Origin: Epiperipatus broadwayi
Lineage: Eukaryota > Onychophora > Udeonychophora > Euonychophora > Peripatidae
Reading direction: 5' to 3'
Length of the DNA: 64,000 bases
NCBI GenBank assembly: GCA_028023455.1
Contig: JAQFVV010006475.1
Coordinates: forward strand, 930,001-994,000
A program made the translations under genes and the position numbers. Position 1 is the stretch's first letter. Each line of letters opens with the position of its first letter. Shown here one piece after another: positions 50,602 through 63,241 of the stretch. The notes beneath the pieces were generated by a model, which worked only from the letters and a program-made list of their open reading frames with translations, ran no database searches and had not been told where the DNA came from.

Positions 50602-52385
50602 TATATTCTCTCTTTTGCTTACGCACATAATATATTTTAAAAGAAAAAAAAGGTAAATGGTGATGATACACTTTATAAATGTACAATCGTGTACACCAGA
50701 TTGAAATGTATATTTTTCTGTTTTATAAGTATGTTATTTTTGATATGGTGGAGGGAATATAAATTTATACTGGGAAACTTAAATGTAGTTGTAAGTGGTC
50801 CAGCAGTTAAACGTTTTATTTTATATTGTCAAACTTTTATGTATTTTTTTTTTGTTGCATGTTGAATATATATATATATTTACGAAAACTTAAAAACAAT
50901 TTTAACTTTTACAACATGTATACATTTTAATGTTTATAAATTATTTTTTTTTAGAATTTAGTTTTCATTACCGTAGGCAAGTCATTGACCTCTTTCTTTT
51001 ATTATATAATGCTTCAGAGAAAAATATAGAAACGCATTAGTGGTCATTTGGCTTGACACCTGCAGAATGATAATTAATTAAAGAAATATAGGATAGGAAT
51101 TTAAACCACTAATGGTCTAAGAAATTCTCAAATTGATTTAAAAGATAAAAGTCTTTATATAATAAAATAATTTTTTTTATTAAACTGAATAAAACAAAAA
51201 AAATAAAAGATAGCTAAAAATAAGTTCAGCTATGTCTATTGTTTAAACTCAAGCAATTAAAAAGAAATGTTAGTAATTGATTTAAAAAAATGTAAAACAA
51301 TAATTTGTAGAGGGGACCCTGTAATGGGGGGGGTATATAAATGGTGATCAGGTGAAATGGGGAATATAATTTTTGTTTTTTTTCTCTGAGGGGTGCTGAC
51401 CAGAAGTATTAAATATTTTTCTGAAGAGGGCTGGTAAAGAAGAAATGGGAGATTTATCATTCATTCAGGCCAAGTAGAAAGTTTTGATAAATAATTTATC
51501 GAAGAGAGTAATAATAAGCAGTAGTTCTGGCCAAGCAAAGAAATTGAAAAGAGAGATCGTAAGCTGTAGTTCTGGACAAGGAGAGGAATTAGAACGAGTT
51601 GTAGCAAGCTGAAGTTCTATAAAATCCGAAGAAATAAAATTGCAGACAGAAATTTAGAATGGATATGGAAATGGAACAAGGAGAGACAAAGCAGAAGGAT
51701 AGATATATGACTGTAAGGAACTTCCAAAATATTTAAACTGAAATAATATAATAATTTCTGTGATATCAACAACTTTAACCAAAACATTCTTGTATTAAAG
51801 AACCAAAGAAGTCAAAACATGGCACGAAAGAATAAAAGAAAGCAGTTGAAATCAAAATCAAATCTAAATTGAAGCTTTATATCACTGGGAGAATGGAATC
51901 AAGATTTATTTGTATCGCCCAAATAAGTATGGAGTAGAGGACCCAATTAGGTACATTTGCACAGCTCAAATCCGATGTAGCCACTAAAGTATGTGATTGT
52001 CCACTCCTATAAAGTATCACTGTTCAAGAATAATTTTGCCAACCCTCCATGGAAGTCATACCTGCTGTCATTTGCTTGGCAGATTATATGTCTCTTTAAG
52101 AAGCCCCTAGCCCGGAGAAGAATGAAGCCTTCAGGAAGTAAAATCATTTATATTTATATATTTTTTTGTTTGTTTCTTATTAATGATTTTTTTTATTTTA
52201 TTTATTCTTTATTATTGTCAAGTTATCCACTGAATTATGTAATCGTTTTGTATATATTTTATTAGCAATTTTAGTTTAATTGTGTATGTGATTGTATTTA
52301 ATTCATAAATGTAAATTTTAATATTTTATAAATAACCTAAAGCAGGAACATTCAAGGAAGTAGACTTACTCTTAAAGATATATAT

Positions 52386-55055
52386 TGTAACCAGGTGGGT
52401 TACATAACACACACTAATATAGTGTATGTGCATATATAAATGTAAAATAAAGGAAAAGTAGAAATAAACACAGACATAAATTTTTGTAGATATTTTTCTA
52501 TATTTCCTAAAATAAAATAATAATAAGTAAAGAGTTAAATAACTCTGGGTTTAAAGTAAAATTTCATTATAAATTAAACTTTTAAAACAGTCTGATAAAT
52601 AATATTTATAATTCTGATTTTGAAATTACAAAAAAAAAAAAACAATCATAATTTATATTTAAAATCTTTTAATTAAAACTTGTATAAAATATCTTTTTAA
52701 ATTAATGCTTGTTTGCATTTCTACTATGTAGTTAAAAATCTTTGTAAATTAAAAATTCTAAAGGATTATCACACCTTTGGTCAAATTCCAAAGATTAAAG
52801 TAAAAACATGAATATCACATTTTGATAGAAATTTCCAGCTTGTTTTCAAATGGATTAGACAGATTGAAAACAGCCACTGTATTTTTGTTACCTGACCTAA
52901 CCAAGATTATATAAGACTGATAAAAAAAATATTAGTCAGTCTGGGTAATGATTTTTGAAGAGAGCAGTCTGGATAATAGTTTTTTGTAAGAAGGGTCAGC
53001 TGAAAAGTTGGTTATAATATTTTGTTGCAGCTTCTTGAAGTTTGCAGCAGTTGGTTTTAGCTGACCGTAGAATTTGCAGAATAGCTACCACAAACTGATG
53101 TAGCTGAAGGCAAGATAGTAGGCTGTTTTCCTTAAGGAGTTTGAATTTACTTGAGAAAAATGACCCACTTCTTTGTACTGAAATTCATAGCCTTAAACGT
53201 GGAGGACAGTTGCTTGCCTGAAATCTATTAAACTAAGACAGCTGTTTGTCAGGAACAGTTCTACACAGACAGGAGACCAACTACGGACCAATATTTTACA
53301 TGGCTTATACTTTTTCCTGATAATGATGTTCACTAACCAAACTCACCAAGAAAAATCTTCCAGCTTGCTGAAGAATTAATTACATGTATATGCAGAGAAG
53401 CACACCTAAACGTATATATAGCTGGTGAGTGATTTTGAAATAATTTATATAAAAATAGACATATAGAGAACAGTATTATTTTAAGTCGATTAAAAATCTA
53501 TATTTAAACAGAATATAAAGTAATTTTGCTCAAATTATAATTAAGAATCAAGAATAATTCATTGACCATCTGGTTTTAAAGGCAAAAGAGATGTTTTTGA
53601 ACAATAATCCTCTTGGACATTATTTTGAAAAATTTATATTAAAAAAAAAGGTAAAGAATCGATGATTCAATAATTTAATTTAAAAACGTTGATAATTAAT
53701 CAACAAATACCTGTCAAAAATTGACTATACTTTTTTTTAAGGAAAAAAAAAGATATCTTATAAATTGAAACTAATTTTAAATTATATCTATATTTTGTTT
53801 ATACACACACGTATATGTATGAAATTTGTGCATATTTTCCAAAGAATTTAATAATGAAAATATAATATTATTGCTGTTAAGTTAAAATATGATGTAAGCG
53901 TCAGCGTGCGCACACATGCATATGTAAAATTTAATCATTTTTTTAATAATTATTTTGTTAATTGAAATGCTTTCATTGTATATTATAAAATGCACATCTG
54001 TGAACAGATATATGTATACGTTAATAGATACTTATCAAGAAATATTGTAAATCAATGTAGTAACTTCAGTTTTGAATAGTAATTTTGTAAATTACAATAG
54101 GACAATTTGAAATTTTGTATTGTAATGAAAATCAGAAAACTTATATGTGTGTAATTTTATTTTTATAGACCTTAATTTTGGTTTTTGTTATTAATAAACA
54201 TATTTAATTGTAAAATTGTTTCCATCATCTCTTGGTCACATACAATAATAGAGTTCTTGTTCTCTGAGCTAGATTCGTGCATGGGATGAATATATAAATG
54301 GGGATGTGTAATTAGTGCTTTTGGGGCATCCAGTGATGATCAATCAATCATCATCCTGGTTGGCACCTAAGATTATATTCTTTAAAGCCCATGCACCATC
54401 TTTTATTTTACTGCAGTCTTATTAAAAGTTACATTTATAGTTGGCCAGTACAATTGGCCTGAGCATTGATGATGATCAGCATGTTTTATTGTTCCAGCAT
54501 TATTGTTTACATTTTTCTGATTATTGTGTATTTAATGGATGGGCATTAAGCTGGTGCATCCAAGTTATGTTTAAATAATTGCCCAAGGTGGCAAAGGCTC
54601 AATTTAGCCTAGTCTACAGAAGACCCATTTCCGATCCAGTCACAAGGTTGACTGTTGATATATATTTTTTTTATTGTTCAAATCCAGCCACAAGATGGAC
54701 TGTTGATTTTATTCTGATTTATTGAACTGATTTGTTTATTCCTATTAATGATGATGGATAGTTATTTCTCTCGAGTATTTACTTGTACTTATTTTTTAAA
54801 TGATAATGCTGGTGGATAATTATGCTTTTAGTTGCTCTTCTGAGTTAGCTGGCTGATCTCTCAATGGTCTCTCAGAGATTCTCATTATCTCATGCTCTTC
54901 TTAAATATATCTTACTTATATATACTTTTGTAGTTTATTGATATTTCATTTTATTTGTAAATATACTATTGAAAATTTTAAATATAATTTACTTGGGAGT
55001 GATGATGATTGTTCCATCACCCCAGGTTCACTTCCTTCTATCCCATCCCATTACA
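52386..55055. mobile_element. Second solo-LTR-like element (2.67 kb, TGT...ACA) nested in copy B
   Basis: Copy A is uninterrupted where copy B breaks off after AAGGAAGTAGACTTACTC...GATATATAT and resumes at ATATATGTGATTGGTAGGCATTAGC. The intervening DNA begins TGTAACCAGGTGGGTTACA and ends CCCATCCCATTACA, flanked by ATATAT on both sides. Its first 19 bases fold as TGTAACC-AGGTG-GGTTACA. It holds a local duplication (TCCAGTCACAAGGTTGACTGTTGAT at about 54635, again near 54685) and an AATAAA near 54193, but no coding sequence. An unrelated family from copy A/B by sequence. Confidence 0.65.
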
Positions 55056-56192
55056 ATATATGTGATTGGTAGGCATTAGCTTATCCATTTAATTTAATTC
55101 TGTTTTGTTAAACAGCTATCCGCTATGAGCAGGATCAGAGTATAATTAACAATTTTGTTTTTCTTTAAGAGTATGTCTTCATTAGAAAAGTAATCAAGCC
55201 TACTAACCAATATAATATTTTGGCCATTGAGTGTGTGTGTTTCAATTGTAAATAACTTTCTTTTATCTATTTAATCCACCAAGTGCAGGATTCATTAAAT
55301 TATAATTTACCACAAGTTCGTTTGCACAAACATTAATTTATTCTATCTGCCAAGTGCAGGATTATTTTATAATGAATAAAAAAAATAAAAAAGCAGTTCC
55401 ATATTTTCTGTTATCTGCTATGTGCAGGATATGTTAAGGAACTTTCAATAATCAAACATGATTAATTTGTGGTTAAATTGTTATATTAATTAAGAATGAA
55501 GTTTTAACTATAATGATAAAGACAAAAGGGGAGAGTTATTTTCTGAAACACGTGCATACCATGGCCAATGTCTGTTGTATTTATGCATATGATAACTTAG
55601 TTCAAATAGGCATTTAAAGTGTGTAATGAGATGTACAGATCATTCTATCCCATTTACTAAATTATTTAAGAATTATAAGTTTGGATTTCAATTAGTATTT
55701 TTTGTGTTCTTATTTTTTTTTTGTTATTTGTAATTCTATAAAATACAATAAAGGGCTGTTTGTTTAATAATTGTCTTATCATTCAACCTCCTTTATTAAC
55801 TAAGCAACAAACCACTTTCCGGAGATAAAGAGTAGATTGAGCTAGCATGAGATTAGTCTTTATTGGAATCAAGAATAATTCACTAGAGCATCCATCTTTC
55901 TATTGATTTTGTTAAGAAAAAGGTACTAACCCTTGTATAAATTCTGTAGTCATATCCTTCTGGAATAGAGCAATCTTTTTCCTGAGGTGGTGCATAAAGG
56001 TCCCAGTTAAATGAACTTTTCAAAGGTATGAATGCATTAATTTCTTTTTTGGATGCAATTTGATAAATTAATGAATCATGGTGCCTAATTGAATATCTAG
56101 AATCATTGCCCCATTGCATAACAGGCATTTCATGTTCAATGTGTGTATACAGAAAGTGTAAATGACAGAATTAAATGGAAATGTCCGGTACA

Positions 56193-57479
56193 ATATATAT
56201 TTCTTATTTTTCATCATTTAAATTAAAATTCTTTTAAAATCATTATATAGCTATAAAAATAAAATATATTAAAAGCATCTTTCAAAATAATGAAAATAAT
56301 CATAAAAAATTATCTTTAAAAATAATAAAATCCCCTGTTTTAATTTTACAAATGTGATCTAAACAAGCAATGATATTTTGACTTGGCTAATTTATGTATT
56401 CTGTCATCAAAAGGCAAAAATTAAAATATAGATTCACTACCATTTTATTAGAATCATTCAACATAAAAGTACAATGCAAACACGAGACACAAACTGTTCA
56501 AATGCTTTCACAAATAACTTTGGGAAAATATGGAAAAGAGTTGAAGAGATAATCAAGTTTTATTATTTGATAGAAATATAATGTCTAGGTATCTAAATTA
56601 GCTTTTAGATAGAAAACACATTAAAATAAAAATTTATAAGATATTAGTTATATGGATTTGTGTTTGTATTTTGCCAAACTATATTGTGGGTAAATATCTA
56701 TAAGAAAATAATTTGGTATTCTATAATTTTAAACTATGGCTATGTTAAGTGAAATGTTTTAAAACAGTATGAATATTATATAAAAATCATTTTTTTTATA
56801 TTTGTGAATGAACCATTTATGGTACATACTGCAAAAACATAACTGCTCTTCAACATTAAGCGCCACAATGATAATTCATTTGTAAAAGTGCTTCAATGTA
56901 GATTATTGTGTTTAAAATTTAGTTTGATTTATCTTCAGTAATTATTTATTTTATGCACTTTATACAAAAAAATTTCTCATATAAACATTAACATCTTTTT
57001 ATAGTGTGATAAATATTTTAAGTCAGACTTATGTTTTCCATAATATAAATACACTATCATTAATCCAAAATACTTGAATTCAGGACTTTTTGGATTTGCA
57101 AATTTTTTGAATTTTAACAGTATTTCTTTTTTCTGCTCACTATAAAACAAATCTTGCTGAAAATTTAAATAATCATTAATTTTATTATCTATAGTATAAA
57201 TCAAATATATCAATTCACAATTAAATTACAAATTGACAACATATGGTTTCCCTTTTGAGGTAGATTTCTTAAATGCAAAATAACGTAACACAAAACAAAT
57301 ATATATTAATTAGCCTTTCTGCCCATAATTCCAACTCACGTTCCAATATTTCTTTTTTATTCTTCTTATAAAAAAAAAAACAACCTTCACCTGCTCAAGA
57401 CTAATTATTTGACCTGAAAATCTTATGAATTTATAATGTAGAAATAAGATAAATTTTTTTTATTTTTATGAATGTTCAC
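56193..57479. other. AT-rich stretch, no supported gene
   Basis: Only short open frames; no repeat match noticed. Confidence 0.45.
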
Positions 57480-58035
57480 TTTTCCTTTAAGCTCAAAATT
57501 GTTTTTCTAAAGTTTTATGGAGGATTTATATTTTTAATAATAAGAAAATAGGATGGAGGAAGAGTATTATTGTAAATAATTTATTGAATAATAGAAAAGA
57601 GAGAATTGATGGAAATACCATTTCTGGAGTTAAAAAAATAAAAAATAGTTATTCATCACATGACCCCTCTTCTTTTTTTAAGCTTGCAAAATATAAACAA
57701 AGACCTTTGTTCATTTCTGGAGTTGTTTATATATTTTTTGTTTTTGTTAATTTGAGCTTAAGAGTGAATATTATAAAAATAAAAGAATTAGTATCTTGAT
57801 ATTTAAGATAATTGGAATGTGAATAAAATTGTGATAAGGTAGTATTATCTTGTGTTACTTTGTACTTGCAAAATCTGTTTTAGGAAGAAAATCATTGTTA
57901 ATGGATTTGTAATTTAATTTTGGCTAGTGATTTCATTGTAAATAAGTGTATTTGGTTTATTATATGGACTAGTTTAGTTTTTGGCTTTTGATGTTTTATC
58001 TATAGTATGTTTGTGTGTGTGTATATATATAATGA
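57480..58035 (+). pseudogene. Penelope-like element, 3' fragment
   Basis: VNNLLNNRKERIDGNTISGV, read from about 57570, aligns with the linker and start of the GIY-YIG domain of Penelope-like elements (the + element at 24961-26390 has NNLLNNTRE at the same place). The rest of the endonuclease is lost or out of frame. The 3' UTR phrases GACTAGTTTAGTTTTTGGCTTTTGATG and TATGTTTGTGTGTGTGTATATATATAATG resemble those of the other two copies. The 5' limit is uncertain. Confidence 0.55.
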
Positions 58036-59500
58036 ACTCCTTTTAGTATGGCTGAATAAATTTATTTTATTTATAACAGTATAACACTTTAATAAAATAT
58101 AGAATATGCTTATATTTATATCAGCACAAATATTTATGTAGTAATAATTAAAACAATAAAGCAAATCATACTTTGTAATTTCTTCATTTAATAAAAGTTT
58201 TTGAATTGATGGTGTCAGGATTACTGGTAGTCTGCCTCTGAACACCATCTGGAAAAATAATTCTAGACATACAGAATTACAAAGAAATCAAAGAAGTTAA
58301 TGTACAATTCAAAGAGATTTATGCTTATATATTAGTTGATAGCTTGTTTGTCTTCCATATGCATGATCTGAGATTCAAATTCAGGTGAAGCGTGAAAATA
58401 TTTTCAGGTTCAAAATAAGTGTAGGATTTTTTTTCAGCTTTATTGCTTAAAAAAAAAAAAAAAAACGTAAGAAAACTAATGAATTTTCATTACTAGAAAT
58501 GATTGCCATTTTCTTGATTATATCTTTGTAGAGGAATGCCGTTTACACTTTTGCTTGCAATGGGCTATTTAAAATTGTTTCATTTTTATATATTAAAGTT
58601 CATGTTTATAAGTCCACTGCTTAATAATCTTAGGTATTTTTACCAAATTTTTATAAAAACGAACCTGCATATTCACCATTTATTAGCGAGGCTTAACCAT
58701 ATATATGCAGAAGTTAATAAAATAAGTAAATGTTCACATTTGTATCTGTGTGCAACAAATTTACTAATTCCAAATACTATTTTGAAATTTGTGTAAATAT
58801 TTTAATATTTTGATATTAATTATAGTTCTTATTATTACTAGCAGTTTTAAAAATTAAGAAAGAAAAGAAGTCTTTAGTTTTCAGAAATAGTTTGAAGTTC
58901 TTTAAAAATTAAATAAATAAAAAAAAAAGCTTTTAATGTTATCTTAGGTATATTTTTTAATTTATTATTTTCATTAATGAAAATGGGTTAAGTGATGCTT
59001 TTTTTATAATTCTCAATGATATTTTCTTAAAAGGAACTTGGAAATTGTATTAAAAAAAAAAAAAAGAAATTAAATGTTCTTTTTATTTCAATCATAAATC
59101 AAGAGAGAAATTCTAAAAATAAAATTTAAAGTTTCTATTTTAGATAAGCAATTAATAGAACAATATATTCATTGACAATGTACATACACATACTGAATAC
59201 ATATTGTGTGTGTCTATATACGTATATAGAATATACTAATAAAGGTTTAATTATAATATAACACATTAGTTGATACCATTCTTAGTTATTTCAATATAAA
59301 TTTTTTTTTTACTTGAGGTATATGAATAGAATATGATTAATCCATATATCTATTTATTAATAAACTATTAGTCCAGCAAAATTTTAAAGGTGACTGTTAA
59401 CTTTTTATATTAAATAAATTAGTTTATATACATTTTTGTAAACAAAATTAAACTTCCTGTATACATCATATTGACTTTTTAAATATTTGATTGAAGTTCG
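58036..59500. other. AT-rich stretch, no supported gene
   Basis: Contains poly-A runs (near 58450 and 59052) and short open frames only. Confidence 0.45.
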
Positions 59501-59720
59501 AATTTTCACAATAACATTAGATTATATCATCACTTCCAGCGATCTTTGATTACAGATCTTCTGCATCATATCTCATCTAATGTGAATATATTTGCACTAA
59601 AGAGGGAAAATTTCGAGAGGAAATTACAAAATCACTACTGTGAGTAGATTCCTTATTATTCTATGTAGTTATTTGGCACGATTTACTACTTTAAATTAGT
59701 TTTAAAACATTAATTAAATA

Positions 59721-62156
59721 ATGTTTATTAATTACGGTAAAACTGCTACAATGGACTCTATATCAAAGCCTATACTGAGGCCTAAACATTCTAACAAAAA
59801 GAAAAATATTAACTTAAAAGTCTCTGATGACTCCCAAAGTTTGGATTATGAGAATAAACCCTCCAAAAAATCTAAGACTAAATCTACAATGGTAGAAAGT
59901 GTTTCAAATAATCAAAATCATTTTTTTTTCGACTACTAACAACCCAATAATAAAACCTATGCTAAAATCTAAACATTTGTCACATAAAAGGGAAAAATAA
60001 TTTGGAATTGTCTGATGATTTCCAAATTGTAAATGCAAAGATTGCAACCCCTTATGAACCTAAAAATAGTGCGGAATTGCCGGAAAATGTTCTAAATGAT
60101 TATAATCTGCCTTCTACTACTGAAAAAAAAAAAAAATTCCTCTTACAAACTTGCGAAGCAATGGAAAAACTTTACAGCAGGGAAAAACTGGTGATCCCCT
60201 AATTACAGACTGAAATAAAAAATGAATCACGTAGAGAATACCAAAATTCTACAAACATCACCAAGACCAAAATTCTTTGCCATCGGGGATGAAAGATGTG
60301 ATCCTGAATATGAATGAACCAGAAATCGCGTTGCCTGATAAATCGCAAAAAAAAAAAGCCAGAAGCCCAATGTGAGTTTAAATGACATGCACTCTCCCAT
60401 TGCTAAAACTAATCTATTTCCATGAAATAATCCAGAACTGGGAAAACAAATTAACATCAATAATTTACATAATAACACAAATCTAAATCCCATATAACCT
60501 CCAAAATATTTAAAGGAGAATAAAAATACCAAAACTATGGTGATTAAACCAAATTAGAAATCGACCATAAATCATAATGATATGCACTCTCCCATTCAAA
60601 AACTATCTTCACTAAGCCATCCGAAGCTTGACAAACATTTTGGAAATAACAATGAATTCAATACCACAGGCCCTGAATACAAAGATTTGACACAATTACC
60701 TCATAACTCTAATAATAAAACCATAAGGCCAATGATGAATGAAATGACATATGCAAACAAGGTCAGAGCTAGCATAATGATAAATACACATCAGACATCA
60801 CAACCTGATAAATACACGGAAGCAATTCAACTTTTACAAGAAATAGAAACAGAACAGTCTACAAGAATCTACTCTAATCCTCAAATAACATCTAAAGATA
60901 ATCCTACTTGTGATGTTCACAACCATGAAATAATAAATGAACGTTTTAATCAAACCATCCCATTGCTATCCCAAAAATCTCTGCTCAATTACTATAATGA
61001 ATGCTCTCTCATACTTTCCACTACAGATAACTGCTTAAATCTTTACACATTTCCTACATTATCACTATATGAACTATGTAAAGCACATGGCTGGTGGAAA
61101 TCGATCCATAAGATCCTCTTTCATCCAAATGAAAGATATCATATCATCCAGTTCACAAACCAACAAGTTAAAGCTGCTTTTAGAAATAGTCATAAACTCC
61201 TAAACAATAAATTTCTTGTCTACATTGATCTCAACCGCCCAGTTATTTTAATAGGACGAATTCAAAATGTACCGTGAAATTTGAAACGGCAGACCTTCAG
61301 CACCACTTCGAAGACTATGGCACAATTATCAAATTTCAATACCTACTAGAAGACAATTCTGATTTCACAGTATACATCAATACTGCACAATTTCAGTTCT
61401 TAAAAAAGGAATTGCAGTTCTTAAAAAAGGAATTGCAGTTCTTAAAAAAGGAATTGCACCTCTATCAGTGCCATCTCTAACATTGCGAATCCTCACTCAA
61501 CATCATCTTTCGTGGTCTTCCACCCCAATGCTTCTTCTGCATGCAGAGAAGCCATCTAAAAAAAGATTGTCATGAGAGAAAGTGCATAATCTGTGGAGAA
61601 ATTCAGTACAGATTCCACAAATGTGACAATAATGATCAAAAAAATCAACATCTAACAAATACCTTTCAAAGTCTCAAGCAACAATATATAACTAGCAATA
61701 TCATGGATCACACTACATCACCATTAAAAACACCTAATGATAAAACTTTCTTGGAAACGAAACAACTTCAACTCACTCCTGAACAACTACATACCAATGA
61801 CGATTGCTTATCAACATCAGATACAGCAACAATCAGCCAAACAGACATGGACACTGATGCTGAATGAAGTGACACTGCAATGGCCAACATCAGAATACCA
61901 CGTAAAAGAAAACATAAAAAAAACAATAGCTCTGAACAATCACAAGAAAGTAGCAATAACAATGAATTAGACAATCTTCCGAGATGCAATAAAGACCAAT
62001 GCTTCCTCAACAAATAGACCCTGTGGGAAAAAATGAAGAGACCATTCTCCAAAAAACAAAAGTTTTTATAACCTCGCAAATGAACCAAAAACTGGACCAG
62101 GATAGAAACATACAACTGGTTGACCCTTTGTCTCAAAATAGTGGTCTCAAGTCAAC
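59721..62156 (+). pseudogene. LINE ORF1 (zinc-knuckle nucleic-acid-binding protein), decayed
   Basis: The N-terminal half is polar, Lys- and Asn-rich, and internally repetitive: KPILRPKHSNKKKNINLKVS and then SDDSQ near 59775-59845 recurs as KPMLKSKH...SDDFQ near 59950-60030, and NDMHSPI occurs at about 60381 and 60576. The best open part is 60582-61277 (231 codons) with a folded-looking region (YELCKAHGWWKSIHKILFHP...YHIIQFTN) that resembles an RRM-type fold; after a frameshift near 61270 a TADLQHHFEDYGTIIKFQ stretch continues it. Two knuckles follow: CFFCMQRSHLKKDC (61529-61570, intact CX2CX4HX4C) and CIICGEIQYRFHKC (61583-61624, His changed to Tyr). ORF1 proteins of LINEs coat the RNA and deliver it to DNA. 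Several stops and shifts show it is dead. Confidence 0.72.
61394..61456 (+). repeat. Three exact 21-bp tandem repeats inside ORF1
   Basis: CAGTTCTTAAAAAAGGAATTG occurs three times without a mismatch (61394, 61415, 61436), encoding QFLKKEL three times in frame. Perfect identity in a decayed gene means recent expansion by slippage. Confidence 0.95.
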
Positions 62157-62419
62157 ATGAAAATTATAATGAATACTTACTTACTCATAGACTTATCTCC
62201 ATCATTGAGGTCTGTTCCTGAAACTATTCCACCAGACCTCAACATATCTAAAAACCTGATACAATCTGAACCTCATCATCACTCCACCAATTTGATGTTA
62301 CAATCTGAAACTCATCATCACTTCACCAATTTGATGTTGGAACAGAATACTATAGTCTTAGAAACCGGACCACATTCTAATCAGGAAAACTCTTACATGA
62401 GAGAGCAATTTTACTATCA

Positions 62420-63241
62420 GTGATGACCCTCAATATAACATCGATTAATGTCAGAGGCACTAACTCTCTTGGCAGAATTCAAGCATTATCATTCTGGCTT
62501 AAGCATAATACACCTGATGTTCTTTGCCTCAACGAAACAAAACTTCATACACTATCTGACCAAAACATCATACAGAGAATTCAAAAATTTGGATACTTCC
62601 ATTATTCCTTTTCCTCCTCTGCATCTGGTGGAGTAGCAATTATTTTTAATAAAAAATCTAAAATAACCTTTTTCAAAATAATTCACATGGACTCTAACTG
62701 CCTCATAGCCATTATACAGGTAAATGGATGGACACTTAACATAATAAATGTTTACATGATCAAAGTATTAGATGTAATCTATAGAATCATCTATGCTATC
62801 AATGCGGTTTTAAGAACTAACCCTTTCTCCACGTTGATGTTGGGTGACTTTAATCAAACATGATTCTTTTGAAAGGAGTCACTTCAAATCACTTAGCAAC
62901 ACCTTTACAAATGGAAGACATCTTTTTGATTTGTATGCCTTTTCATTCTACTTGTCATGGTTCAAGTCTCTCATTGATCTCTTATACTTCTCTCCTTCAC
63001 TTGCTCTATTCATTGAAGCTCACCTGTGGCCTGTGGTCTTTATGGAGCACATGGCACTAGAGGTTCTTATCAGAATCGTGGATAATACACACCCATATGG
63101 CAACATTCCACGAACAATGAGGATCCTCACAAAGGGATCTGCCACTATACAACTCATCTCAGAGATAATGGAATAATTTTATAAATATTTTACAATCACA
63201 TATTCATAAATGCACTCAATGAAAGAAAGGTCCCCTTAAAT
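62420..63241 (+). pseudogene. LINE ORF2: N-terminal endonuclease domain, decayed
   Basis: From 62420, 147 codons are open and show the apurinic-type endonuclease motifs in order: NITSINVRG (residues 5-13), the metal-binding Glu in CLNETKLH (residues 36-43), a Gly-rich SGGVAI stretch near residue 70, NVY near residue 111 and GDFN (142-145). After 62863 the frame is lost; two other frames (62844-63176, 62860-63060) carry the rest of the domain with stops. In LINEs this domain nicks the target to prime reverse transcription. ORF2 resumes after the MITE at 63768. Confidence 0.78.

Larger units (their letters stand above)
49629..56192 (+). mobile_element. Solo-LTR-like repeat, family 1 copy B, with two later insertions
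   Basis: It starts TGTGCCAGACAG and ends TCCGGTACA, with ATATATAT before and after. It is collinear with copy A (26402-29470, opposite strand) once the MITE at 49731-50601 and the element at 52386-55055 are removed; that leaves about 3.0 kb. Conserved blocks include 49629-49730, 50690-51000, 51000-51365, 51900-52150, 55065-55440 and 55740-56192. An ATCCGCTATG.GCAGGAT-like 18-mer recurs about four times in the last third in both copies. No coding sequence is supported. Confidence 0.65.

Noticed and set aside
55883-56128. Minus-strand frame of 81 codons in copy B (DLYAPPQEKDCSIPEGYDY)
   Set aside because: A similar translation appears in copy A but with stops; the match follows from DNA-level repeat homology and no known domain is present.
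60227-60532. Minus-strand frame of 101 codons
   Set aside because: Antisense shadow of the LINE ORF1 N-terminal half.
61768-62136. Minus-strand frame of 122 codons
   Set aside because: It is antisense to the LINE ORF1 zinc-knuckle region and has no motif of its own.
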